In this document: positions 33,944-42,300 of the stretch, one piece after another | Layout of the letters: the number at the start of each line of letters is the position of its first letter | Position numbering within the stretch: the stretch's first letter is position 1 | Assembly (NCBI GenBank): GCA_019429275.1 | Contig: JAHYJC010000034.1 | Span: 1-51,547 of the forward strand | Source of the DNA: Lentimicrobium sp. | Lineage (GTDB): Bacteria > Bacteroidota > Bacteroidia > Bacteroidales > Lentimicrobiaceae | DNA: 51,547 bases | Reading direction: 5' to 3' | Program-made: the position numbers and the translations under genes | Notes under the pieces: generated by a model | Seen by the model: the letters and a program-made list of their open reading frames with translations, nothing else | What the model was told of the DNA's origin: nothing | Database searches by the model: none

Positions 33944-35101
33944 ATGTTCGAAACTTTTTCACTCATCACGCTTCAGCAATATTGGTGGATCATCATATCC
34001 CTGCTGGCAAGCCTGCTTATTTTCCTCATGTTTGTTCAGGGCGGTCAAACTCTTATTTACACGCTTGGCAAAACTGATACCGAAAGATCATTGATCATAA
34101 ACACCCTGGGTCGCAAGTGGGAACTCACTTTTACAACGCTTGTTACGTTTGGTGGCGCTTTCTTCGCCTCATTCCCGCTTTTCTATTCAACAAGTTTTGG
34201 TGGCGCATACTGGGTGTGGATGGCCATTTTATTTGCCTTCATTATTCAGGCTATTTCCTATGAATACAGGAGCAAAGCAAATAATTTTCTGGGCAAACGA
34301 ACCTTTGAAATATTTCTTTTTGTCAACGGGTTTCTCGGAACTATCCTTCTCGGAACTGCTGTTGGAACATTTTTCAACGGAGCTATGTTTTCAATGGAGA
34401 AAGTCAATATCACTTCCATTTATGATTCGGCTATCTCAAGGTGGATGACCCCCGCTCACGGGCTTGAAGCAGTTTTGAATTTTCACAATGTAGCTCTCGG
34501 ATTATCAGTATTTTTCCTTGCCAGAATTTTGGGTATTTTGTACATCATAAACAGTGTAAAAGATGAGAATATACTGGCCCGATCACACAAACAAATGTGG
34601 TACAATGCCATTCCATTCCTTGTCTTTTTCCTTTATTTTGTCATTCACCTCATGTTTAAACAGGGATTCGCATACCACCCGGAAACCGGTGAAGTATTTA
34701 TGCAGCCCAACAAATACTTTTTCAACCTTATTGAAATGCCGGTTGTCCTGATTCTGTTTCTGGCTGGGGTTGTTTTGGTGCTCTCAGGAATCATAAAGTT
34801 TTTATTCTTTAAAAGCCTTAAGGGAATCTGGTATTCAGGTGCTGGCACAGTAATGGCTGTATTGGCTTTATTCCTGATTGCCGGACTTAACCAAACAGCA
34901 TTTTACCCGTCGTTGCACAATATTCAACAATCGCTGACCATCGAAAACAGTTCTTCAAGCCATTATACACTCACAGTTATGAGTTATGTATCGCTGTTTG
35001 TTCCGGTGGTAATCACTTACATTTTCTTCGTATGGAGAGCCATCAACAATAAACCCATTGAAAAGTCTGATCTTGAAGATGATAACGCTCACATCTATTA
35101 A
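33944..35101 (+). CDS. cydB: Cytochrome bd oxidase subunit II
   Basis: This 385-residue subunit has eight to nine transmembrane segments and begins LQQYWWIIISLLASLLIFLMFVQGGQT, the typical CydB start. It stabilises the heme-bearing subunit and completes the oxidase. The ATG follows the cydA stop after one base. A 45-codon ORF follows 24 bases downstream. Confidence 0.96.
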   Translation: MFETFSLITLQQYWWIIISLLASLLIFLMFVQGGQTLIYTLGKTDTERSLIINTLGRKWELTFTTLVTFGGAFFASFPLFYSTSFGGAYWVWMAILFAFIIQAISYEYRSKANNFLGKRTFEIFLFVNGFLGTILLGTAVGTFFNGAMFSMEKVNITSIYDSAISRWMTPAHGLEAVLNFHNVALGLSVFFLARILGILYIINSVKDENILARSHKQMWYNAIPFLVFFLYFVIHLMFKQGFAYHPETGEVFMQPNKYFFNLIEMPVVLILFLAGVVLVLSGIIKFLFFKSLKGIWYSGAGTVMAVLALFLIAGLNQTAFYPSLHNIQQSLTIENSSSSHYTLTVMSYVSLFVPVVITYIFFVWRAINNKPIEKSDLEDDNAHIY

Positions 35102-35125
35102 TTTTCACCTGTAACACCCTGACAA

Positions 35126-35263
35126 ATGTATCTCGATAAAATACTCTGGTTATTGGCCTGGCCTGCAGTGATCGCTCTTTCCTACTATCTGACTTTGCGT
35201 GCATTAAAAACGCTTGACAGGCAAATAAAGAATGATCCTCTCGGCGAAGACACCCAACCATAA
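35126..35263 (+). CDS. Small single-helix membrane protein, candidate third subunit of cytochrome bd
   Basis: A 45-codon ORF (ATG to TAA) begins 24 bases after the cydB stop. The protein starts MYLDKILWLLAWPAVIAL, has one hydrophobic helix (about residues 6-24) and a charged tail (RALKTLDRQIKNDPLGED). Size, topology and position resemble CydX, the small accessory subunit of proteobacterial cytochrome bd (37 residues in E. coli), but no sequence similarity is claimed. Reading frame, clean start and stop and membrane-like composition support a real gene. Alternatively it may be an unrelated small membrane protein. Confidence 0.65.
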   Translation: MYLDKILWLLAWPAVIALSYYLTLRALKTLDRQIKNDPLGEDTQP

Positions 35264-35387
35264 TCAGTTTGGCATCAGGATGTAAATATTTTCTTTCCTG
35301 ATATAATTCATTTGTTGTAATAGAGTTAAGCATTCCAAGCTGGTGCACCTGCTTTCAGCCTTGGATTAATAAATGAATGTGGACTTT

Positions 35388-35421
35388 TTTGTCTGACTAT
35401 TGAACAAAACCTTTATTTTTG
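35388..35421 (+). promoter_or_regulatory. Promoter of the BNR-repeat T9SS protein gene
   Basis: TTTG (35388-35391), a 22-base spacer and TATTTTTG (35414-35421) match the Bacteroidota -33/-7 pattern, 32 bases upstream of the start codon. Confidence 0.5.
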
Positions 35422-35453
35422 CTTTTTACACAGTAACTTAAAAATCAGCATTC

Positions 35454-38400
35454 ATGCAAACAAAAATTAAATCAGTAATAGCTTTTTTTTCAATTCTTTT
35501 TGGCTTGTTAGCCTGGGCACCCGTTTATGCCCAGCAATTACAATCTGATGCTTCAGAATTCCCATACTGGATTGAAATGATGCAGGATCAGTCTGCAAAT
35601 TTTTACGAAACCCAGTCTGCATTCAATGCATACTGGGAAGGTCGTGAAATAACAAAAGGTAGTGGTTATAAGCCTTTTAAAAGGTGGGAATACTGGATGG
35701 AACAGCGGGTAAGTCCCGATGGAACCAGGCCGGCTCCCGACCGCGATATACGCGCATATAATGAGTACATAAGTGCAAACAGTAACCGCAGTTCTGCAGG
35801 AAACTGGACTCCACTGGGCCCGTTTACTGTCCCATCGGGATACAATGGATACCGGGGATTGGGCAGGGTGAATGCCATCGCATTTCATCCCACCGACCCA
35901 AATGTGGTTTACATCGGAGCTCCTTCAGGAGGTTTCTGGAAAACCATTGATGGAGGGCAGAACTGGACAACACACACCGACATACTTCCAACACTGGGTG
36001 TTTCAGCAATTGTGGTTGACCATGTTAATCCAAATGTAATTTATATGGGAACCGGTGACAGAGATGCCGGAGATGCACCCGGACTTGGTGTATGGAAAAG
36101 TATTGATGGCGGTGCAACCTGGTCGGTCTCAAACTCAGGAATGGGAAATGTCACCGTTGGCCGGCTTCTGATGCATCCTGATGATAATACTATCATTTTT
36201 GCAGCCACTTCAGGTGGTTTTTACAAATCCGTTGATTCTGGAAACTCATGGTACAGAACTGCATCAGGAAATTTCAAGGAAGCAGTTTTCAAACCCGGGA
36301 ATCCCGAAATCATTTATGGCGCAGTTGGAGGAGTTTTTTACCGTTCGCAGAATAACGGAGAAAACTTTACAGTTATAAACAATGGGCTGCCTGGTGGCGC
36401 AAGAGGAGTTATAGCAGTTACTCCTGCTGATCCTGAGATAGTTTATTTTTTGCTGACAAACAGTCAATCTTACAAAGGAATTTACCTTTCAACCGACAGC
36501 GGCTTAAGTTTTAGCGTACGATCAACCACTCCGAATATTATGTCATGGGACTGCACCGGTGGATCAGGCGGACAGGCCTGGTACGATCTTGATGTTGCTG
36601 TGGATCCAAACAATCAGAATATTGTTTTTGCCGGAGGGGTTAACATCTTCAAATCGACCAATGGAGGAACAAACTGGAACATTACAGCACACTGGTACGG
36701 AGGTTGCGGTGTACAGTCAGTCCATGCCGACCTTCATGTTCTGGAATACAATCCGCTGAATAACAGACTTTATGCAGGAAACGACGGAGGTGTTTACTGG
36801 ACAGCAAATGGCGGGCAATCGTGGACTGAAATTTCAAATGGGCTGGTTATCAGTCAGGCATACAAAATAGGACAAAGTGCAACCAATAAGGATTATGTTA
36901 TCAATGGGTATCAGGATAACGGAACTTCGACCTACACAGGCAATTCATGGGTATCAGTTGGTGGTGGTGATGGGATGGAATGTGCATTTGATCCCGGCGA
37001 CCATCGTTACAGTTATTCTACCGTTTATTATGGTTCAATTAACCGCATTTACAATAACAATTCTCAGGGTCAGATTGCCGGAGAAGGTTCAAACGGAATC
37101 ACTGAAGGCGGTGCATGGGTTACACCTTTCCTTATCGATCAATTTGACGGAAACATAATGTTTATTGGCTATAAAAATGTCTGGAGAAGCACCAATATTA
37201 AAGCCAACAACACAAACAGTGTAAGCTGGACCAAGATTTCATCCTTCGGCTCAGGCAATCTGAGTGTTATGGATCAGTCAAGGGTAAATACCAATATTAT
37301 GTACGTTTCAGGTGGAAATCAACTTTACAGAAGCGATAATGTGAAGGATGGCTCGGTGCAATGGATTTCATTGTCATCATTCCTTTTAACAGGCAATACG
37401 ATAACTTCAATTGAAACCAGTCCTGTTGATGAAAACACAGTCTATATTGCTCAGCAAAATCGAATCTTTAAATCCACCGACAAAGGTTTCAACTGGGTTG
37501 AAATAACCGGATCACTTCCTGATGTGCAGTTGAATTCCATTGTCTATTACAGGAACAGCCAGGAAGGCCTTTATTTGGGTACTGATATAGGAATTTTTTA
37601 CCGCGACGCGAACATGAGTGACTGGATCCTGTTTTCAAACGGATTTCCGGCAGCAGGCAGAGTTACAGAACTGGAAATATATTACGACCCTGCAGGCCCG
37701 GAAGGCGATGTTATCAGAGCCGGAACTTATGGCCGTGGACTATGGGAATCACCCGTAAACTACAGCGCACCTACTGCTGATTTTTCAGCTTCTGAAACAA
37801 CCCTAACCATTGGGTGTGCCGTTAATTTTACCGATTTGTCAACAGGGGTACCTTTCGACTGGCTTTGGACTTTTGAAGGTGCCGATACCGAAATTTCAAC
37901 CGAAAGAAACCCCACAGGAATAACATGGAGTGCACCCGGAGATTATAATGTAACTTTGGCAGTCAGCAATCCTGCAGGTAATGATACTGTTGTAAAAACA
38001 AGTTATATTTTTGTAAGTGAAGACTTGCTCCCGGTTGTTTCTTTCACAGCTGACAAAAGAGCATTCTGCTCAAACGAAAATCCGGTGGTTCATTTCTCTG
38101 ACGACTCAGAAAATTGCCCGACAAGTTGGGAATGGAGTTTCAATCCCACCGATGTAACTTTTATTAACGGAACCTCTGCCTCCTCTCAAAATCCTGAGGT
38201 GGTTTTTAATGTAGCCTCTAATTACGATGTAACACTCACTGTCTATAATGTTAACGGTCAGACGATCCTAACCATAGAAGATTATGTTCAGATTGGTGGG
38301 TTGGCAATTCCTTTTGGTGAAACCTGGGAAAGCCAATCGGTGCAAATGAACTCGTGGACAATTGAAAATCCTGATAACAAAAACACCTGGGAACTGGCTC

Positions 38401-39125
38401 AGGTAAATGGCAACTCTGGTGGAACTACCGCCATCATGATGAACTTCTTTGGCTATTCTGCTGCTCCGGGGCCGCGCGACAGACTGGTTTCTCCTCCTTT
38501 TAATTTTTCAGGTGTAGAAGCGGTTTTCCTGGGATTTGATCATGCTTATGCTCGACGTTATGAACAGATTACTGATTCTCTGATTATACTTATTTCACCT
38601 GACTGTGGCCAAACCTGGGAAAGGATTTTTGCGATAGGCGAAAATGGAAGTGGTAACTTTGCTACCCATACAGTTGTTGACACCGGATTATTCGTACCTG
38701 CCCTCACAGAAGATTGGTGCGGATCACCCGGAAATCCGGTTTGTAACCTTATTGATCTTAGCCAGTATGCCAATGCGGAAAATATTCGTATTGCTTTTGA
38801 GTCAGTTCACAGGCGTGGAAACAGTCTTTATCTGGACAATATATTCCTGACCAACCTCGTGAGCACAATTAATCTCGAAACCAGTTCACCAAAAATTAAA
38901 CTGTTTCCAAATCCGGGTCGTGATGTTTTGAATATCCAATCAAACGAAGAACTTCGGAATGCAAGAGTTAGTATAGTCAATGTTTCAGGGATTTCAGTTT
39001 ACGACAAAAAACTGGAAAATGGAAAAAACTGGTCACTCTCGACCAGCAACCTCAAAAAAGGCATTTATTTCCTTCGTATTGAATCGCAAGGAATTAATGT
39101 TACCGAGAAACTCATCATAGAATAA
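35454..39125 (+). CDS. Secreted beta-propeller (BNR/sortilin-like) protein with PKD domains and T9SS sorting signal
   Basis: This 1223-residue protein has a signal peptide (ending VYAQ). Residues about 140-770 carry at least eight BNR/Asp-box-like repeats of the S-x-D-x-G-x-x-W type (for example KTIDGGQNW, KSIDGGATW, KSTNGGTNW, KSTDKGFNW), as in sialidase and sortilin-like propellers. Two PKD domains follow (about 775-860 and 865-950), then a domain with a jelly-roll look (about 955-1140), and a type IX sorting domain (about 1145-1223, KLFPNPGRDVLNI ... GIYFLRIESQG). It is exported and probably surface-attached. The fold suggests binding or hydrolysis of a polymer, but no catalytic residues were identified. 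Confidence 0.87.
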   Translation: MQTKIKSVIAFFSILFGLLAWAPVYAQQLQSDASEFPYWIEMMQDQSANFYETQSAFNAYWEGREITKGSGYKPFKRWEYWMEQRVSPDGTRPAPDRDIRAYNEYISANSNRSSAGNWTPLGPFTVPSGYNGYRGLGRVNAIAFHPTDPNVVYIGAPSGGFWKTIDGGQNWTTHTDILPTLGVSAIVVDHVNPNVIYMGTGDRDAGDAPGLGVWKSIDGGATWSVSNSGMGNVTVGRLLMHPDDNTIIFAATSGGFYKSVDSGNSWYRTASGNFKEAVFKPGNPEIIYGAVGGVFYRSQNNGENFTVINNGLPGGARGVIAVTPADPEIVYFLLTNSQSYKGIYLSTDSGLSFSVRSTTPNIMSWDCTGGSGGQAWYDLDVAVDPNNQNIVFAGGVNIFKSTNGGTNWNITAHWYGGCGVQSVHADLHVLEYNPLNNRLYAGNDGGVYWTANGGQSWTEISNGLVISQAYKIGQSATNKDYVINGYQDNGTSTYTGNSWVSVGGGDGMECAFDPGDHRYSYSTVYYGSINRIYNNNSQGQIAGEGSNGITEGGAWVTPFLIDQFDGNIMFIGYKNVWRSTNIKANNTNSVSWTKISSFGSGNLSVMDQSRVNTNIMYVSGGNQLYRSDNVKDGSVQWISLSSFLLTGNTITSIETSPVDENTVYIAQQNRIFKSTDKGFNWVEITGSLPDVQLNSIVYYRNSQEGLYLGTDIGIFYRDANMSDWILFSNGFPAAGRVTELEIYYDPAGPEGDVIRAGTYGRGLWESPVNYSAPTADFSASETTLTIGCAVNFTDLSTGVPFDWLWTFEGADTEISTERNPTGITWSAPGDYNVTLAVSNPAGNDTVVKTSYIFVSEDLLPVVSFTADKRAFCSNENPVVHFSDDSENCPTSWEWSFNPTDVTFINGTSASSQNPEVVFNVASNYDVTLTVYNVNGQTILTIEDYVQIGGLAIPFGETWESQSVQMNSWTIENPDNKNTWELAQVNGNSGGTTAIMMNFFGYSAAPGPRDRLVSPPFNFSGVEAVFLGFDHAYARRYEQITDSLIILISPDCGQTWERIFAIGENGSGNFATHTVVDTGLFVPALTEDWCGSPGNPVCNLIDLSQYANAENIRIAFESVHRRGNSLYLDNIFLTNLVSTINLETSSPKIKLFPNPGRDVLNIQSNEELRNARVSIVNVSGISVYDKKLENGKNWSLSTSNLKKGIYFLRIESQGINVTEKLIIE

Positions 39126-39146
39126 AAGAAGCAATCATTTAAAATG

Positions 39147-39180
39147 CAGCCACATTTAAACTATGTGGCTGTTTTTTTTT
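39147..39180 (+). terminator. Strong Rho-independent terminator
   Basis: CAGCCACAT (39147-39155) pairs perfectly with ATGTGGCTG (39163-39171) around a 7-base loop and is followed by at least nine T. It lies 22 bases after the BNR-repeat protein stop, between convergent genes. Confidence 0.9.
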
Positions 39181-39210
39181 GAAAGAACTCTCCATCAAAA
39201 GTTTGAGGTA

Positions 39211-41127
39211 TTATCTGTCAGAATTTTTGTAAACAGACCTGATAAGTTTCCCTGAATAGGAAAAGTCTGGCCCGTTAACACGCACCACATACAATCCGGT
39301 TTTCCAGAATTGAGTGTTTATTTGTTTAAACCCTCCTTGTCCCTGATTGATTTGAGCTTCATAAACAATCCTTCCGGTTGCATCAGCAACCAGGATACTG
39401 CACTCCTTTGAAGGATCAGAGCCAGTCATAACATTAAAATATTCATAAGCAGGATTCGGAAAGATTTTAGGTACAACTGTAATGTAATTTTCTCTTAGCA
39501 GACTATCAGCTCCAAATTCATTTGTTACGGTTAGGCTTACATTAAACCGGCCGAGTTTGGAATATTTTACAAATCCCGGATCACGTAAGGTAGAAAATTC
39601 AGGTTTGCCTCCTTCAAATCTCCATTTCCAGGAAACAGGATTCCCCTGTGAAAGATCATTAAATCTGAGGCTGTTTTCAACTGCTACTATATTTGTATCG
39701 GCATGAAAACGGGCATAAACCTGTTTATCATTGTAAGTTCCGTTCAAATTAACCGAACCTATATTCAAAGGATCAAGCCAGGGCTGCAGTTTTAAAGTAT
39801 CATTCGATCCATTGGATAGCCAGGAATAAGAAAATTTACCATAATAATCAAAGCCTGTAAGATTTGTACACCCTGATTGGCCGCCAGTCAACAGTCCTAT
39901 AATTCTGCCCTTATTGTCAAAAAGCGGAGAGCCCGAAGAACCACCTTCAGTAGTCCCATGGCCATTTGCGGTTGCGCTCCAATTCAATCTGAAATGAGTT
40001 TCAGGATTATTTCCCCATTGATCATTAGTCAACTGGGTTGTGTAAGTTGAAATTTTCTTGACATCTCCCGAAGGATGATGAATCCCGACACCTGAAGGAC
40101 TAAAATCTCCGGTTCTATCCCAGCCTGAAAAATACGCTTCAAAGGATGCCGGAATGTTATTGTTGAGCAAAAGCAGATAAAAATCACTCCCATCATTCTG
40201 CAAGGGACTGCTGCTTGCAACTTTTACGGCTCCAGTGAGCGTTTTGCTTTCCGAAAGAACTGTATTATCACATTCCTGAGACTCATTCCTGAAATAAAAT
40301 ACCCATTGTAAAACATCCTGGGGACTAGCATAAGCGCCCGAACCACTGCGGGCACAATGATCGGCAGTCAACAAATAAGGCTCAAAGTCATAAGCAGTAT
40401 TATTGATTAGCGAACCTGTGCACCAAAATGAACTTAATCCGGTTTTTACCACAATCTTAACCACGCTCTTTATCTGATCGCGCCAATTGTCGCCTTCATT
40501 ACAAATTGTGTTTACCTGGCAGCTGCCGGAAGTTTCATTTAGTGCAGATTTATTGACCGGGAAAGACATGGGACGGTACACAAATAGAACTTCAGAAATG
40601 GTAAATTTATTATCGGGTACAGTAAATTCAGGTACAGAATATTCAACAATAATTTTGTCACCTTTAACTATTTCAGTGGCAAATAATCCTGAGGGATGAT
40701 TATTGTGGTTTGAAAAAGCACCTATGAAATGCTGTTTATCAGCAGAATAAATAAATAATTCAGCACCGGCCGGTAAATTAAAATCAGTGAAATACAATCC
40801 TATGCCAACAGCACCCGGTAATTCAATCTGTAAATTCCAAATCTGACGGCCACCATAAGTTATCCAACTGCCTGCGTTACTGGTGTTGTATCCTGCAATA
40901 AAACCAATTCCCATCCTTTCGGGCATTCCGGCAGCTTCGTTGACAGCATCTTCATGTAACAATTTTTCAATGTCAGGTCTACCGGGACTTACTTTTGTGA
41001 TGCTGACAGACTTATTTTTTAGTAAAAAACCTTGTGGAATCCCACCATGGCTTAACTGTCCAAAAGAGAAAACAGGCAGGAATAAGATCAGAAAGAACGT
41101 AAATATGATGAGAAAAATATTCTTCAC
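39211..41127 (-). CDS. Trypsin-like serine endopeptidase with PKD domain and T9SS sorting signal
   Basis: This 638-residue protein has a signal peptide (ending FSFGQ), an N-terminal propeptide-like beta domain (to about residue 200) and a chymotrypsin-fold peptidase (about 205-460). The triad is visible: His in LLTADHCA, Asp in NDGSDFYLLLL, and Ser in EGGSSGSPLFD. The arrangement with several cysteines resembles bacterial lysyl endopeptidases. A PKD domain (about 470-550) and a type IX sorting domain (about 555-638, KIFPNPAYEYFNV ... TGLYVVRV) follow. It is secreted and likely degrades extracellular protein. Confidence 0.9.
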   Translation of the reverse strand: MKNIFLIIFTFFLILFLPVFSFGQLSHGGIPQGFLLKNKSVSITKVSPGRPDIEKLLHEDAVNEAAGMPERMGIGFIAGYNTSNAGSWITYGGRQIWNLQIELPGAVGIGLYFTDFNLPAGAELFIYSADKQHFIGAFSNHNNHPSGLFATEIVKGDKIIVEYSVPEFTVPDNKFTISEVLFVYRPMSFPVNKSALNETSGSCQVNTICNEGDNWRDQIKSVVKIVVKTGLSSFWCTGSLINNTAYDFEPYLLTADHCARSGSGAYASPQDVLQWVFYFRNESQECDNTVLSESKTLTGAVKVASSSPLQNDGSDFYLLLLNNNIPASFEAYFSGWDRTGDFSPSGVGIHHPSGDVKKISTYTTQLTNDQWGNNPETHFRLNWSATANGHGTTEGGSSGSPLFDNKGRIIGLLTGGQSGCTNLTGFDYYGKFSYSWLSNGSNDTLKLQPWLDPLNIGSVNLNGTYNDKQVYARFHADTNIVAVENSLRFNDLSQGNPVSWKWRFEGGKPEFSTLRDPGFVKYSKLGRFNVSLTVTNEFGADSLLRENYITVVPKIFPNPAYEYFNVMTGSDPSKECSILVADATGRIVYEAQINQGQGGFKQINTQFWKTGLYVVRVNGPDFSYSGKLIRSVYKNSDR

Positions 41128-41312
41128 AGTTGACTTATATTTTGATGACGAAATTAGAAATTAAAACGATTTCCTGCAACGAAGATTGTGGTTTACAAAA
41201 TTAAAGCAATTAATGCTGCAAAAAAGCATAACAAATAATCACACATCTGATGATCAATAAACCATGACCAAAATACCAATTATCAAAATCAGCTGATCAG
41301 GTCAAATATTTA

Positions 41313-41320
41313 TATCTTTG
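41313..41320 (+). promoter_or_regulatory. -7 element before the PASTA gene
   Basis: TATCTTTG matches TAnnTTTG. It overlaps a possible upstream TTG start at 41318, which argues that translation begins downstream at 41363 or 41423. Confidence 0.45.
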
Positions 41321-41422
41321 CATTGCTGTACAATAAAACGAGACATCCTAAAGTTTAATATAATGCGGGTTATCGATCAAATTCAGCACCGTAAAGTAAG
41401 CAACAAAACCACAAGCTATCAC

Positions 41423-42259
41423 ATGAAATTTATTGAATTTATGAGCACCCGTGTTTTTGTAAGGCAACTATTACTTTCTTTAGCATTAACTGTAGTTGTA
41501 ATCAGCCTTGTTTTATGGGCACTTAAATGGTACACCCACCATGGTGAATCAGTAACTGTTCCTTCTCTGATTGGCCTGACTCCGAATCAGATAGATAAGA
41601 TGGAAACCATTTCGGATGTTGAAATTATAATTATTGATTCGGTATTTGATTCAAGGATGCCAGGGGGCTCTGTATTGATTCAGGATCCATTACCCGGATC
41701 AAAAGTAAAACGTAACCGGAAAGTTTATCTGACTACAGTTGCGGTAATGCCTGAAAAAGTTGAAATGCCCGATCTTGTAGATTTAAGCCTGAGGCAGGCT
41801 ACTGCTACACTTGAAACCTACGGTCTTAGACTCGGTAATGTGAATTACATACCTGATATAGCTGCCAATGCAGTTCTGGCACAGTTTCATAAGAATTTAA
41901 ACATTAAACCAGGATTCGAGTTGCTCAAAGGCTCCGTTATTGACCTTAAGGTGGGTCTTTCGACCGGAGGAGGACGTTATTATTTGCCTTTTCTAATTGG
42001 GAAAACCCGGGAAGAAGCTCATAACCTGATCAATAAAAATCTATTGAGTGTAGGCACTGAAACTTTTGATGATGATGCTGACCCTTTAACCGCAAGGGTC
42101 TACAGCCAGAATCCGGTTTACTCACGAAACAGATTGTTAAATGCCGGTAATCCGGTTTCGCTGGTTTACAAAGATCCTTTAAGCTTTGACTTTGAGTCAT
42201 ATATGCAGCAGCTTTCCAGCGACACCCTCAGCATGAACAATGATAGTTTAAACTATTAA
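41423..42259 (+). CDS. PASTA-domain membrane protein
   Basis: With the preferred start at 41423 the protein has about 278 residues: a short cytoplasmic part, one transmembrane helix (about 15-34, LLLSLALTVVVISLVLWAL) and three PASTA domains outside (SVTVPSLIGLTPNQIDK, VEMPDLVDLSLRQATATL, YLPFLIGKTREEAHNLI). PASTA domains bind peptidoglycan fragments. There is no kinase domain. Homologues commonly sit between ddl and rluD, and rluD is indeed two genes downstream. Reading from 41363 is possible and would add 20 residues; the shorter start matches the family form beginning MKFIEF-like. Confidence 0.85.
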   Translation: MKFIEFMSTRVFVRQLLLSLALTVVVISLVLWALKWYTHHGESVTVPSLIGLTPNQIDKMETISDVEIIIIDSVFDSRMPGGSVLIQDPLPGSKVKRNRKVYLTTVAVMPEKVEMPDLVDLSLRQATATLETYGLRLGNVNYIPDIAANAVLAQFHKNLNIKPGFELLKGSVIDLKVGLSTGGGRYYLPFLIGKTREEAHNLINKNLLSVGTETFDDDADPLTARVYSQNPVYSRNRLLNAGNPVSLVYKDPLSFDFESYMQQLSSDTLSMNNDSLNY

Positions 42260-42300
42260 TTTTTGAAAACAAACCTTCAAAAACGAAACTGATATATAAA

